From assembly GCF_001425175.1 (NCBI RefSeq), contig NZ_LMDV01000012.1, positions 124,001 to 188,000 on the forward strand: 64,000 nt of DNA. The letters run 5' to 3'. Of the stretch, positions 50,903 through 59,809 are shown in pieces (positions within the stretch are counted from its first letter, which is position 1; the number at the start of each line of letters is the position of its first letter). The notes below the pieces were generated by a model. It was not told the origin of the DNA. It saw only the letters and a list, made by a program, of their open reading frames with translations, and ran no database searches. Source of the stretch: Nocardioides sp. Root1257. GTDB taxonomy: Bacteria > Actinomycetota > Actinomycetes > Propionibacteriales > Nocardioidaceae. A program made the position numbers and the translations under genes.

Positions 50903-50986
50903 CGGACCGATTGGTCCGGGCTTCGGCGTGTCGGGGAATGAAACCGGGCCGACCAAGGCTGCGACCATGACGGACCGATCGGTCCG
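50903..50986. promoter_or_regulatory. Twin TetR operators in the divergent tetR/SDR gap
   Basis: Two 16-bp palindromes match each other except for one base: cggaccgattggtccg (50903-50918) and the perfect cggaccgatcggtccg (50971-50986). The first is next to the TetR start, the second 28 bp before the SDR start. Repeated near-identical palindromes placed over both promoters are the expected operators of the adjacent TetR protein. Confidence 0.8.
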
Positions 50987-51014
50987 CTACGTGTCCGCAT
51001 CGAAAGGCCCACCG

Positions 51015-51713
51015 ATGAGCATCTCCCTCGACCAGTCCACCGTCCTCGTGACCGGGGCCAACCGCGGCCTCGGCAAGGCCTTCGCCGAGGCCCTCGTCGC
51101 CGCCGGCGCCACCGTGTACGCCGGGGCGCGCGACCCCCGGTCGGTCACGACGCCGGGCGTCACCGCCGTACGCCTCGACGTCACCGACCCCGCCTCGGTC
51201 GCCGCGGCGGCAGCCGAGCTGGGCGACGTGACCGTCGTGGTCAACAACGCCGGCATCGGCCGCAGCGGCTCGCTGCTCAGCGGGGAGTCGCTCGACGGCT
51301 TCCGCGAGGAGCTCGAGACCAACGTGATCGGGCCGCTGCACGTGACCCGCGCGTTCGCGCCGATCCTGGCGGCGAACGGCGGCGGCGCGGTGGTCAACAT
51401 CCACTCCGCGCTCTCGTGGTTCACCAGCCCGCAGGTGGCCGGCTACTCCGCCACCAAGGCCGCGCTCTGGTCGCTGACCAACGCCGCCCGCGGCGAGCTG
51501 CGCGACCAGGGCACCCTCGTCGTCGGCGTGCACGTCGGCTACATGGACACCGACATGACGGCCGACGTCACCGCGCCGAAGTCCGACCCCGCCGACCTCG
51601 TCACCCAGGTGCTCGACGCCCTGGAGAAGGGCGAGGAGGAGGTCCTCGGCGACGAGACCAGCCAGGTCGCGAAGTCGGTCCTGTCCGGACCACCTGCGCA
51701 CCTGGTGCTCTGA
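51015..51713 (+). CDS. SDR family oxidoreductase
   Basis: 232 residues from ATG 51015. TGANRGLG binds the cofactor, NNAGIG follows, and the catalytic Ser-Tyr-Lys lies in IHSALSWFTSPQVAGYSATK. It is divergent from the TetR gene with a shared operator region, so it is probably the regulated target. Small aldehyde/ketone reduction is likely; substrate unknown. Confidence 0.93.
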   Translation: MSISLDQSTVLVTGANRGLGKAFAEALVAAGATVYAGARDPRSVTTPGVTAVRLDVTDPASVAAAAAELGDVTVVVNNAGIGRSGSLLSGESLDGFREELETNVIGPLHVTRAFAPILAANGGGAVVNIHSALSWFTSPQVAGYSATKAALWSLTNAARGELRDQGTLVVGVHVGYMDTDMTADVTAPKSDPADLVTQVLDALEKGEEEVLGDETSQVAKSVLSGPPAHLVL

Positions 51714-51729
51714 TCCGGCGCTCGCCGGA

Positions 51730-52377
51730 TCACGGCGCCGCCAGCAGGGTGCGCGTCCAGACGTCACGCACCAGGTCGGCGTACTCCGCCGGGGTCCGGC
51801 CCCGGGAGCGCACCAGCAGGTAGTAGTCGGGGGCGTTCATCGACCACACGAGGTCCGCGACGTCGTCGTCGTCGAGGTCCTCGCGCAGCTCGCCCGTGGC
51901 GCGCAGGTCAGCCGCGAAGAGTCGCATGTGAGCGGCGCGACGGTCGCTGACGGACGTGAGCACCGCCTGGCAGGCGGGGTCGGACTGCCCGGCGACGCGC
52001 AGCGCCTCGAGGAGCGGGACCGTCCGCGGCAGCACGCGACCGAGGGCAGCCGCGTAGACGGCGATCTTGGCGGCCGCACCCTCCGCGGCGCGAACGTCCT
52101 GCACGTAGCCTCGCTGCTCCGCCGCCAGGGGTACGTCACCCTCGGCGAGCTCCATGTCGTGGACGGCGAGGAGCAGCTGCGGCTTGCGGCCCACCGTGGC
52201 GTACACCGTGTCGATCGAGACCCCGGCGGCTGCGGCGATGTCGGCGACGCCCGACCCGGCGTACCCCCGAGTGGTGAAGAGGTCCCGCGCCGCGACCAGC
52301 ACCGCGGTCCGGGTCCTCTCGGCCGCCGCCCGGCGCCGCGACGAGTCGTAGCTCCGCTTCTTGACCGGATCGCCCAT
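51730..52377 (-). CDS. TetR family regulator (divergent to cupin)
   Basis: 215 residues from ATG 52377. HTH: LFTTRGYAGSGVADIAAAAG then VSIDTVYATVGRK. The ligand domain is unassigned. It shares a 55-bp gap containing a palindrome with the divergent cupin gene and likely controls both. Confidence 0.92.
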   Translation of the reverse strand: MGDPVKKRSYDSSRRRAAAERTRTAVLVAARDLFTTRGYAGSGVADIAAAAGVSIDTVYATVGRKPQLLLAVHDMELAEGDVPLAAEQRGYVQDVRAAEGAAAKIAVYAAALGRVLPRTVPLLEALRVAGQSDPACQAVLTSVSDRRAAHMRLFAADLRATGELREDLDDDDVADLVWSMNAPDYYLLVRSRGRTPAEYADLVRDVWTRTLLAAP

Positions 52378-52397
52378 GGGTCCTAGCGTAGCAATTG

Positions 52398-52416
52398 ATC
52401 CGAAGCCTATTCGGAT
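52398..52416. promoter_or_regulatory. Palindromic operator between TetR and cupin genes
   Basis: The perfect arms atccgaa and ttcggat flank a 5-base spacer (gccta). It lies in the middle of the 55-bp divergent gap, where it would cover both promoters. The adjacent TetR protein is the expected ligand. Confidence 0.7.
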
Positions 52417-52432
52417 GATTAGAGGAGTAGCC

Positions 52433-52939
52433 ATGACGCAGACCGATCCGCAGGACGGCGTGGTGGTGCGGGAGCCCGGCACCGGCCGCGGCACCTGGGC
52501 GATGAGCTCGCTCTTCGAGCACCTGCTGGAGTCGCCGCCGGGCGCCGACCGCCTGGGGGTCGCCCTGGTCACCCAGCCTCCCGGCGTCGCCACGCCGCTG
52601 CACCGGCACACCCGTGAGTCCGAGGCGTTCTACCTCCTCGACGGGAGGATGGACTACCGCGCGGGCGACGACGACTTCGAGCTGTACGCCGGCTGCTTCA
52701 TGTACCTCCCGGCCGGCCTGCCTCACGCGTTCCGGATCCGGGGCGACCAGCCGGCGCGCTTCCTGGCGCTCGCCGAGCCCGGCGCGCTCCTGCACCTGTA
52801 CGACGAGGTCGGCATCCCCGCAACGGAGATGCGCCTTCCCGGCGCCGATGGTCTGGAGCCGGAGGTCGAGATCCCTCGCTGGATGGAGGCCGCGCCGCGC
52901 TACGGCATGGAGGTCGTGGGTCCACCGATCCCGGAGTAG
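52433..52939 (+). CDS. Cupin domain protein
   Basis: 168 residues from ATG 52433 with AGAGGAG upstream. The cupin metal motif is present: PLHRHTRESEAFYLLDG gives the two His and Glu; the later PAGLPHAFRIRG supplies the third His. Cupins of this type may be dioxygenases, isomerases or binding proteins. Divergent from, and likely controlled by, the TetR gene. Confidence 0.88.
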   Translation: MTQTDPQDGVVVREPGTGRGTWAMSSLFEHLLESPPGADRLGVALVTQPPGVATPLHRHTRESEAFYLLDGRMDYRAGDDDFELYAGCFMYLPAGLPHAFRIRGDQPARFLALAEPGALLHLYDEVGIPATEMRLPGADGLEPEVEIPRWMEAAPRYGMEVVGPPIPE

Positions 52940-52959
52940 CGCGCCCTACGCTCGGGCGC

Positions 52960-53637
52960 ATGCAGACAGAGATCCTCTACAGCCCGGCGTACGCCGCCGC
53001 CAAGCTCACCCTGACCGCCGGGGAGGTGGTCCGTGCCGAGTCCGGCGCGATGCTCGCGATGTCGCCCGGCATCGCGATGGAGACCTCCACGCAGGGCGGC
53101 ATCATGAAGGGGTTGAAGCGCTCGTTCCTCGGCGGCGAGTCGTTCTTCATGAACACCTTCACCGCCCAGGCAGACGGCGCCGAGCTCTACCTCGCGCCCA
53201 CCCTGTCCGGTGACATCGTGCACTGGCCGCTGAACGGCACGCTCTTCGTGCAGTCGGGCTCCTACCTCGCCTCGTCGGCCGGGCTCGAGGTCGACACGAA
53301 GTGGGGCGGCGGCAAGACCTTCTTCTCCAGCGAGGGCCTCTTCATGCTGCGGGTCGCCGGCCAGGGCGACCTGGTGCTGTCCAGCTACGGCGCGATCCAC
53401 GCGATCGACCTGCAGCCGGGCCAGACCTACACGGTCGACACCGGCCACATGGTCGCCTGGACCGACGGCATCCAGTACAACGTCCGCAAGGTCGGCAACT
53501 GGAAGTCGACGTTCTTCTCCGGGGAGGGCCTCGTGTGCGACCTGACCGGCCCCGGCCGGATCTACCTGCAGACGCGCAGCCAGGACGCGTTCCTCGGCTG
53601 GCTGATCCCGCAGCTGCCGCAGAACAACAGCAACTAG
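52960..53637 (+). CDS. AIM24 family protein
   Basis: 225 residues with the AIM24 fold: AMLAMSPGIAMETSTQGGIM, SFLGGESFFMNTFTAQ, FVQSGSYLASSAGLEV and VRKVGNWKSTFFSGEGLVCD, in the usual repeated order. The family is of uncertain function, related in fold to TRAP-like proteins. It is 20 bp after the cupin gene. Confidence 0.93.
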   Translation: MQTEILYSPAYAAAKLTLTAGEVVRAESGAMLAMSPGIAMETSTQGGIMKGLKRSFLGGESFFMNTFTAQADGAELYLAPTLSGDIVHWPLNGTLFVQSGSYLASSAGLEVDTKWGGGKTFFSSEGLFMLRVAGQGDLVLSSYGAIHAIDLQPGQTYTVDTGHMVAWTDGIQYNVRKVGNWKSTFFSGEGLVCDLTGPGRIYLQTRSQDAFLGWLIPQLPQNNSN

Positions 53638-53642
53638 GTGCC

Positions 53643-54314
53643 CTAGGTCCGACCCAGCAGCGCGCGCAGCGGGAGCGTGCCGACCGGGAGCCCGTGCCGG
53701 TCGTAGTACGCGAACATCGCGCTCAGCCACGGGTGGGTGCCGGGGTCGTCGACCTGCTCGGCGGTGACCCCGGCCTCGGCGGCGAGCTCGGCCACGCTCG
53801 TCGTCCGCGTCGCGAGCTCGTACGTCGCACCGACGTGGGCGTCGTCGAGCAGCACGGTCGCGGCGGCCGCGCCGAGGTCGGCCAGGTCGAGGAGGCCGAA
53901 CGGCGCGGTCACGGCGTACGGCACCCGCACCGGGCCGGTCAGGTCGAGGTTCTGCAGGTAGGCGCCGGGCTGGAGGATCGTCCAGCGCAGCCCCGAGCGG
54001 CGCACCAGGTCCTCCGCCTGCGCCTTGCCGAGGTGGTGCGGCATCGCCGGGACGTACGGCGAGGCCACGGAGTGGTAGACCACTCGGTCCACCCCGGCCG
54101 TCCGCGCCGCCTCCAGCACGGAGCCGACGTACGCCGGCTCGTCCGGGTGCAGGTTGGGCGCGACGACGTACGCCGCCGCGGCGCCGGCGAGTGCGCCGGC
54201 GAGGTCCGGCCAGTCGGCGCGACCGAGCGCAACGGGGTCGGCTCCCCGCTCGGCCAGGGCCCCGCAGACGGCGCGGCCCGTCTTCCCGTGACCACCGAGC
54301 ACGGCGACGCGCAC
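53643..54314 (-). CDS. NmrA-like NAD(P)-binding protein
   Basis: 223 residues from GTG 54314. The cofactor site is VAVLGGHGKTGRAVCGAL; YHSVASPYVPAMPHHLGKAQ has the active-site-like Tyr-Lys region seen in extended SDR proteins. NmrA-like proteins act as redox sensors or reductases. It is 3 bp from the following methyltransferase. Confidence 0.88.
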   Translation of the reverse strand: MRVAVLGGHGKTGRAVCGALAERGADPVALGRADWPDLAGALAGAAAAYVVAPNLHPDEPAYVGSVLEAARTAGVDRVVYHSVASPYVPAMPHHLGKAQAEDLVRRSGLRWTILQPGAYLQNLDLTGPVRVPYAVTAPFGLLDLADLGAAAATVLLDDAHVGATYELATRTTSVAELAAEAGVTAEQVDDPGTHPWLSAMFAYYDRHGLPVGTLPLRALLGRT

Positions 54315-54317
54315 GCC

Positions 54318-55022
54318 CTACTCCTCGTCGTACGTCGCGATGGTGCCCTTGTTCTTGCCGAAGCTCCACCGCCCGGTGCGCTCGGCGTGCGGCGGTGACA
54401 CCGGCCCGCGCTCGAAGACGATGATGCTGTCGTAGAAGTGCATCGACTTCGTGGTGCGGGTGAACTCGTCGACGACGAAGCCCTCCTCGTGCGAGTGCCA
54501 GGCGTTGAGCTGGTCGGTCAGTCCCTTGGCGTACTCGATGAAGGTCCCGGGCCGCCGGTAGCCGCCGCCGTACCGCTCCCAGTAGCTCGTGTGCAGGTCC
54601 TCGATCAGGAAGACCCCGTCGGGGGTCATCCGCTGGTAGAGCTCCTCGAACGTCGCGATCTGCTGGCCCATCGTGTGGCCGCCGTCCTCGATGAGCACGT
54701 CGATCGGGCCGATCTCGTCCGCGATGGACCGGAGGAAGTCGCGGTCCTCCTGGTCGCCGATGAAGACCTTGGTACGCCGGCCCCCGAGCTTCGCGCAGCG
54801 CGGGTCGATGTCGACGCCGTAGATCATCGCCTTGCGCCCGAAGTAGTCGCGCCACATCTGCAGCGAGCCGCCGTGGCTGACCCCGAACTCGAGGATCGTG
54901 ACCGGCTTGCCGCGGAATCGCGCGAAGTGGCGGTGGTAGATCTCGAAGAAGTGCATCCACTTGTGGATGAGCCTCTTGTCGTTGGACCGGAAGTACTTCT
55001 CGAGCGGGTTGTCGACGGTCAT
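54318..55022 (-). CDS. Class I methyltransferase-like protein (sugar or cephalosporin-hydroxylase-type)
   Basis: 234 residues from ATG 55022 (MTVDNPLEKYFRSNDKRL). A SAM-type core is seen in ILEFGVSHGGSLQMW and IYGVDIDPRCAKLGG, and IDVLIEDGGHTMGQQIATFE follows. This layout matches class I methyltransferases found in macrocin-O-methyltransferase-like proteins. The acceptor is unknown. The longer frame toward 55808 is not supported. Confidence 0.85.
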   Translation of the reverse strand: MTVDNPLEKYFRSNDKRLIHKWMHFFEIYHRHFARFRGKPVTILEFGVSHGGSLQMWRDYFGRKAMIYGVDIDPRCAKLGGRRTKVFIGDQEDRDFLRSIADEIGPIDVLIEDGGHTMGQQIATFEELYQRMTPDGVFLIEDLHTSYWERYGGGYRRPGTFIEYAKGLTDQLNAWHSHEEGFVVDEFTRTTKSMHFYDSIIVFERGPVSPPHAERTGRWSFGKNKGTIATYDEE

Positions 55023-55075
55023 CTCGCTCCCAGGCGTGGTCGGTGTGCACCCTGTACGCGTTGGAGCGTAGCGAC

Positions 55076-55747
55076 CTACCCCCGGTCCCGCTCCTCGTCG
55101 AACCGCGGGTCGGCGAGGAAGTACTGGGCGACCAGTCCGGGCCGCTTCTTCGGCTCGCGAGCCGGCTCGGGCACCATCCGGCCCTCGGCGGTGTCCCAGA
55201 AGAGGTCGACGGCATGCATCACCCGGCGGGCCACCAGGCCCAGCGGCCCCGTGTGCGGCGTGTACGGGTGCGGTCGGCTCGGTGCCGCGAGCTCGGCCGC
55301 GAAGAGCCGCCGTGCCAGCACGTCGAGGTCGTCGTCGGGGAGCGTGTCGCTGAGCCGGTCCCCGAGCACCCCCTCGTGGCGCTGGTGGTCGGTCATCGCG
55401 ACCTCGACGTCGGTCCACACGTCGCTCCAGCCGTACGACGTCTCGTAGACCGAGCCGTACTCGTGGGCCTTCACGTGCGCGAGCTCGACCTCCAGCGCCT
55501 TGCTGGAGCGCAGGTAGTCGTGCACCAGCTGCCCACCGTCGCGGACCTTGCGTCGGGCCGGCGGCAGCAGCACGGCGTCGACCGCGTGCAGGTGCATGCT
55601 CGTCAGGGCCAGGAACGCGTCGATCCGCTCGTGGCCGTCGCGAGGCCGGTCCCGGGCGGCCTCCATCGACCGCGCTTCGCCGAGCCGGTCGGAGAGCCGA
55701 CCCTGGCTGTGCTGGATCGAGCTGCGGAGGACATCGGTCGTGCCCAT
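55076..55747 (-). CDS. Hemerythrin/HHE-like four-helix protein
   Basis: 223 residues from ATG 55747 (MGTTDVLRSSIQHS), which best fits the AAGAAGG ribosome site; a GTG at 55756 is an alternative start. Helices with metal-type His and Glu are visible: ERIDAFLALTSMHLHAVDAV, then KALEVELAHVKAHEYGS and MTDHQRHEGVLGDRL. The spacing resembles hemerythrin HHE domains that bind a di-iron centre. The C-terminal ~70 residues form an unrecognised extension. Function unknown. Confidence 0.65.
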   Translation of the reverse strand: MGTTDVLRSSIQHSQGRLSDRLGEARSMEAARDRPRDGHERIDAFLALTSMHLHAVDAVLLPPARRKVRDGGQLVHDYLRSSKALEVELAHVKAHEYGSVYETSYGWSDVWTDVEVAMTDHQRHEGVLGDRLSDTLPDDDLDVLARRLFAAELAAPSRPHPYTPHTGPLGLVARRVMHAVDLFWDTAEGRMVPEPAREPKKRPGLVAQYFLADPRFDEERDRG

Positions 55748-55820
55748 CGGCATCACCTTCTTCGTGCGCCGTGCACCTCATGGTGCGCTCTCTGTGACAC
55801 GGCCACAAGGTGCCCCGAGT

Positions 55821-57731
55821 TCAGACCAGGTCGACCTCCGCGTACGCCGCACCGTCGGCCAGCGCCGCGTAGCCCGGGCCGCGGTCGAAGAACGCCTCGC
55901 TCGCGGTGGGCCGGGCGGCCCGCTCGGCGGCCGTCGCGGCCTCGTCGTAGGCCAGCGAGTCGTCGTCGAGCGAACCGGTCAGCACCACGCCGTACGATGC
56001 GAGCGCGGCCTCGGCCGAGACCTTGCGCCACACGACGTCGCGGACCACCAGGGCGGGGTCGCGGTCGAGCGGGTTGCCCCAGCCGCCACCACCGGTCGTG
56101 CGGATCCGGATCACCTCGCCGGCGGCGACGGGCTCGGCGTCGGCCAGGGCGTCGACCTCGCGCTCGTTGGGTCCGCCCGCGTCGATGACAACCTCGAACG
56201 GCTTGCCGGCGAGGCCGCCCTTCACGCCCCAGCAGGCGAGGATCGAGCGGTCCGCGATGGACATGAAGTGGCCGTCCTTGAGCATCCGGATGTGCTTCTC
56301 GTAGCCGAGGCCACCGCGGAACTGGCCCGCTCCCCCGCTGTCCATCGCCAGCGACAGCGACTCGACCCGGAAGGGGAAGCGCGCCTCGGTGAACTCGGAC
56401 GGCAGGTTCCGCGAGTCCGGGACGACGTGGATCGTGTCCTCGCCGTCGGCGTAGTAGCGGCCGCCCGAGCCGCCACCGAGCACCTCGCGCATCAGGTAGG
56501 GCCGGCCGTCGAGGTCGTCGCCGTAGACGCCGGTGTAGCGGATCGTCTCCTGGTCGGCCGGCATCCGCCCGTCGACCGCCTTCGCGACGACGCCGGCGAG
56601 GACGCCGAGCAGCCGCAGGATGACGAAGGTGCGGGCGTTCGTGGGCGCCGGGAAGACCGGCGTGAGCAGGGTGCCGGGCTCGGGGAACCGCATCTCGATG
56701 AGCGGCACGATGCCCTCGTTGACGTCGAGCTCGGCCATCCGCTCGGGGTTCTCGGCGAGGTTGCGCAGGATCGGCGCGAGCCACTTCTTGAGGAAGACGC
56801 CGTCGCTGTAGTCGCCGCAGTGGTTGATCGGTCCCTTGGCCTGCGGGCTGGTCCCGTCGAAGTCGAGGACCAGCCGCTCGCCCTCGGGATCGTCGGCAGG
56901 AGTGCGGGTCAGCGTGATGCGCTGGGTGTGCAGCATCGGCTCGTCGACGCCGTCGTGCTCGGCGTAGTCCTCCCACGTCCAGCTGCCGACCGGGATCTGG
57001 CTGAGGATCTCGCGGCGGTAGGTCTCGGTGGTGCGACTGATGATCGCGTCGAAGCAGGACTCGACGGTGTCGACGCCGTACCGGTCGAAGAGCTCGCCGA
57101 GCCGGCGCGCGCCCATCAGGCAGGCCGAGCACTCGGCGTCCAGGTCCGCCGCCAGCGACTCGGGCATCCGGGAGTTGCGGGTCATGATCGACAGCGCGGC
57201 CCGGTTGGGCACCCCCGCGTCCCAGAGCCGGATCGGCGGGACCATCAGGCCCTCCTCGAAGACGCTGGTGGCGTTGGACGGCATGGAACCGGGGACCGCG
57301 CCGCCGATGTCGTCGTGGTGGCCGAAGGCCTGCACGAAGGCCACGACCTTGCCCCCGGAGAACACCGGGACCGTGACGCAGAGGTCGGGGAGGTGCCCGA
57401 TGCCGCCCTCGGAGCGGTAGACGTCGTTGTGGAAGAAGACGTCACCCTCCTGCATGTCCTCGATCGGGAAGTCGCGGGCGACCGGGTGCACGAGCGCGGA
57501 GTACGAGCGGCCGGTGAGCTTGCGCAGCAGCCGGTCGTGGATGCCGGCGCGGAAGTCGTGGGCGTCGCGGATCATCGGGCTGCGGCTGGTGCGGCCGATG
57601 GCGGTCTCGACCTCCATCTCGACGGAGGCCAGGGAGCCCTGGACGATCTCGACGAGCACCGGGTCGGCGCTCGCGCCGGCGTCGGCGGTCAGGTGCCCGA
57701 ACGGGAACTCGGTGGGTGCACGGCGGCTCAT
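55821..57731 (-). CDS. Hydantoinase B / oxoprolinase subunit family protein
   Basis: 636 residues from ATG 57731, whose first base is the last base of the hydantoinase A stop (TGATG). Family stretches include RTSRSPMIRDAHDFRAGIHD, EGDVFFHNDVYRSEGGIGHL, FVQAFGHHDDIGG and TTGGGGWGNPLDRDP near the C-terminus. With HyuA it forms an ATP-dependent hydantoinase or carboxylase-like enzyme. The terminal overlap shows the two subunits are coupled. Confidence 0.93.
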   Translation of the reverse strand: MSRRAPTEFPFGHLTADAGASADPVLVEIVQGSLASVEMEVETAIGRTSRSPMIRDAHDFRAGIHDRLLRKLTGRSYSALVHPVARDFPIEDMQEGDVFFHNDVYRSEGGIGHLPDLCVTVPVFSGGKVVAFVQAFGHHDDIGGAVPGSMPSNATSVFEEGLMVPPIRLWDAGVPNRAALSIMTRNSRMPESLAADLDAECSACLMGARRLGELFDRYGVDTVESCFDAIISRTTETYRREILSQIPVGSWTWEDYAEHDGVDEPMLHTQRITLTRTPADDPEGERLVLDFDGTSPQAKGPINHCGDYSDGVFLKKWLAPILRNLAENPERMAELDVNEGIVPLIEMRFPEPGTLLTPVFPAPTNARTFVILRLLGVLAGVVAKAVDGRMPADQETIRYTGVYGDDLDGRPYLMREVLGGGSGGRYYADGEDTIHVVPDSRNLPSEFTEARFPFRVESLSLAMDSGGAGQFRGGLGYEKHIRMLKDGHFMSIADRSILACWGVKGGLAGKPFEVVIDAGGPNEREVDALADAEPVAAGEVIRIRTTGGGGWGNPLDRDPALVVRDVVWRKVSAEAALASYGVVLTGSLDDDSLAYDEAATAAERAARPTASEAFFDRGPGYAALADGAAYAEVDLV

Positions 57732-59809
57732 CAGGCGTCCTTCCGGGTCACGATGATGTTGAGGAACTCGTCGACGCGTACGTCGAAGCCGGGGTGCACC
57801 GGCACGGTGGAGCCGAACTCCTCGATGATGACCGGGCCCTCCACGACCGTGCCGGGAGCGAGGTCGGTGCGCCACAGGACCGGCGTCTCGACGTACCCGT
57901 CCGCGGGCTCGAAGCAGACCTGTCGGACGCTCCGGGGTTTCGAGACAGGCGCTAGCGCGCCTTCCTCAACCACCGGGTGGCGCTTGATCTCCGGTCGCTG
58001 GATCGGGCCGATGCCGGAGACCCGGAGGTTGACCCACTCGACCTGCTGGGTCGGGTCGCCGGAGAAGTCGTAGCCGTAGAGCGCGCGGTGCTCGGCGTGG
58101 AAGGCATCGGCGACCGCGGCCGGGTCGAGCTCGCCGGCAGGGACGGACACCCGCACCTCGAAGGCCTGGCCGAAGTAGCGCAGGTCGGCGGTCCGCACGA
58201 ACTGGTGCTCGGCCGGGTCGAAGCCCTCCTTGGTCAGCGCCTCGGCGGCCTGGGCCGCGAGCGCGTCGTACACGCCGGTGACGACCGCGGGGTCGAGCTG
58301 GTCGGCGAGGGTGACGTGGGTCTGCACGTAGTCGTTCTTGACGTCCACGGTCAGCAGCCCGAACGCCGAGACGTTGCCGGGGTTGGGCGCCACCAGGACC
58401 GTCGGGATGCCGAGCACGTCCATCAGGCGGCACAGCAGCAGCGAGCCGGAGCCGCCGAACGTGGTCAGCGCGAAGTCGCGGACGTCGAGGCCGCGCTTGA
58501 CCGTGACCTGGCGCAGCGCGTTGGCCTGGTTCCACGCGGAGATCTCCAGGACGCCGGCGGCGCACGCCTCGGGCGTCATGCCGAGCTGCGCGGCGAGCGC
58601 CTCGATGCCGGCGCGGGCCGCGTCGACGTCGAGCGGGATCTCGCCGCCGAGCAGGTGCGGGGGGATCCGGCCGAGGAAGACGTGGGCGTCGGTGATGGTG
58701 ACCTCGGTGCCGCCCTTGCCGTAGCAGATCGGGCCGGGGTCGGCGCCCGCCGACTGCGGGCCGACCTTCAGGGTGCCCTCGGGCGAGAGCCAGGCGATCG
58801 AGCCGCCGCCGGCGCCCACGGTGACCACGTCGATCATCGGGATCTTCGACGGGAACGCGCCGACCGACCCCTCGGTCGTCAGCGTCGGCTCGCCGTCGAT
58901 GACCACGGACACGTCGGTCGACGTGCCGCCGCCGTCGGAGGTCAGCACCTTGTCGAAGCCGGCGACCTTGGCGATCAGCGCGGCACCGAGCGCCCCGGCG
59001 GCGGGGCCGGACAGCACGGTCGTGATCGGCTGGTGGACGACCTCGTCGGCCGACAGCACGCCACCGTTGGACTTCATCACGTAGAAGGGGATGGTCCGGT
59101 CGTCCAGGTCGTGGAGCCGGGTCGCGATGTTGCGGACGTACGCCGAGAGCCGCGGCTTGACGGCCGCGTCGACGAGGGTGGTCATCGCCCGCTCGTACTC
59201 GCGGTACTCGCGCAGCACCTGGCTCGACAGCGAGACGACGGCCTCGGGGTGCTCCTCGGCCAGGATCGCGCGCATCCGCTCCTCGTGGACCGGGTTGGCG
59301 TAGGCGTGCAGGAAGCAGACGCCGAGCGTGCTGATGCCCTGCGCGCGGTACCAGCGCGCGACCGCCCGGGCGCCCTCCTCGTCGAAGGGGCGCACCTCCT
59401 CGCCGCCGACGTCGAGCCGGCCCTCGACGCCCTTGACCAGGTCGCGAGGCACGATCCGGTCGGGCTTCACCCAGAAGTAGGAGTTGCCGTAGCCGTCGGG
59501 CACGGACTGCCGGGCGATCTCGAGCATGGCCTCGTAGCCGGTGTTGGTGATGAAGCCGAGCCGGTCGACCTTGCCCTCGAGGAGCTGGTTGGTCGCGACC
59601 GTGGTGCCGTGGCTGACCGCGTCGATGTCGGCGCCGGTCGCGCCCAGCAGGCCGAGCACCTTGTCGATGCCGGCGAGGAAGCCGTCGGCGGGGTTGCTCG
59701 GCGTCGACGGGGTCTTCGTCGTCACCAGCTCGCCCGAGTCCTCGTCGAAGGCGACGACGTCGGTGAACGTCCCGCCGGTGTCGATGCCGATCCGGATGCG
59801 GCGGGTCAT
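57731..59809 (-). CDS. Hydantoinase A / oxoprolinase subunit family protein
   Basis: 692 residues. The ASKHA ATPase marks are clear: IGIDTGGTFTDVVAFDEDSG at the start, VSHGTTVATNQLLEG, VLTSDGGGTSTDVSVVIDGE and TVGAGGGSIAWL. HyuA-type subunits activate the ring amide with ATP before hydrolysis, as in N-methylhydantoinase and 5-oxoprolinase. Its start overlaps the upstream amidohydrolase stop by 4 bp (ATGA), so deaminase, HyuA and HyuB are translated as one unit. Confidence 0.94.
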   Translation of the reverse strand: MTRRIRIGIDTGGTFTDVVAFDEDSGELVTTKTPSTPSNPADGFLAGIDKVLGLLGATGADIDAVSHGTTVATNQLLEGKVDRLGFITNTGYEAMLEIARQSVPDGYGNSYFWVKPDRIVPRDLVKGVEGRLDVGGEEVRPFDEEGARAVARWYRAQGISTLGVCFLHAYANPVHEERMRAILAEEHPEAVVSLSSQVLREYREYERAMTTLVDAAVKPRLSAYVRNIATRLHDLDDRTIPFYVMKSNGGVLSADEVVHQPITTVLSGPAAGALGAALIAKVAGFDKVLTSDGGGTSTDVSVVIDGEPTLTTEGSVGAFPSKIPMIDVVTVGAGGGSIAWLSPEGTLKVGPQSAGADPGPICYGKGGTEVTITDAHVFLGRIPPHLLGGEIPLDVDAARAGIEALAAQLGMTPEACAAGVLEISAWNQANALRQVTVKRGLDVRDFALTTFGGSGSLLLCRLMDVLGIPTVLVAPNPGNVSAFGLLTVDVKNDYVQTHVTLADQLDPAVVTGVYDALAAQAAEALTKEGFDPAEHQFVRTADLRYFGQAFEVRVSVPAGELDPAAVADAFHAEHRALYGYDFSGDPTQQVEWVNLRVSGIGPIQRPEIKRHPVVEEGALAPVSKPRSVRQVCFEPADGYVETPVLWRTDLAPGTVVEGPVIIEEFGSTVPVHPGFDVRVDEFLNIIVTRKDA

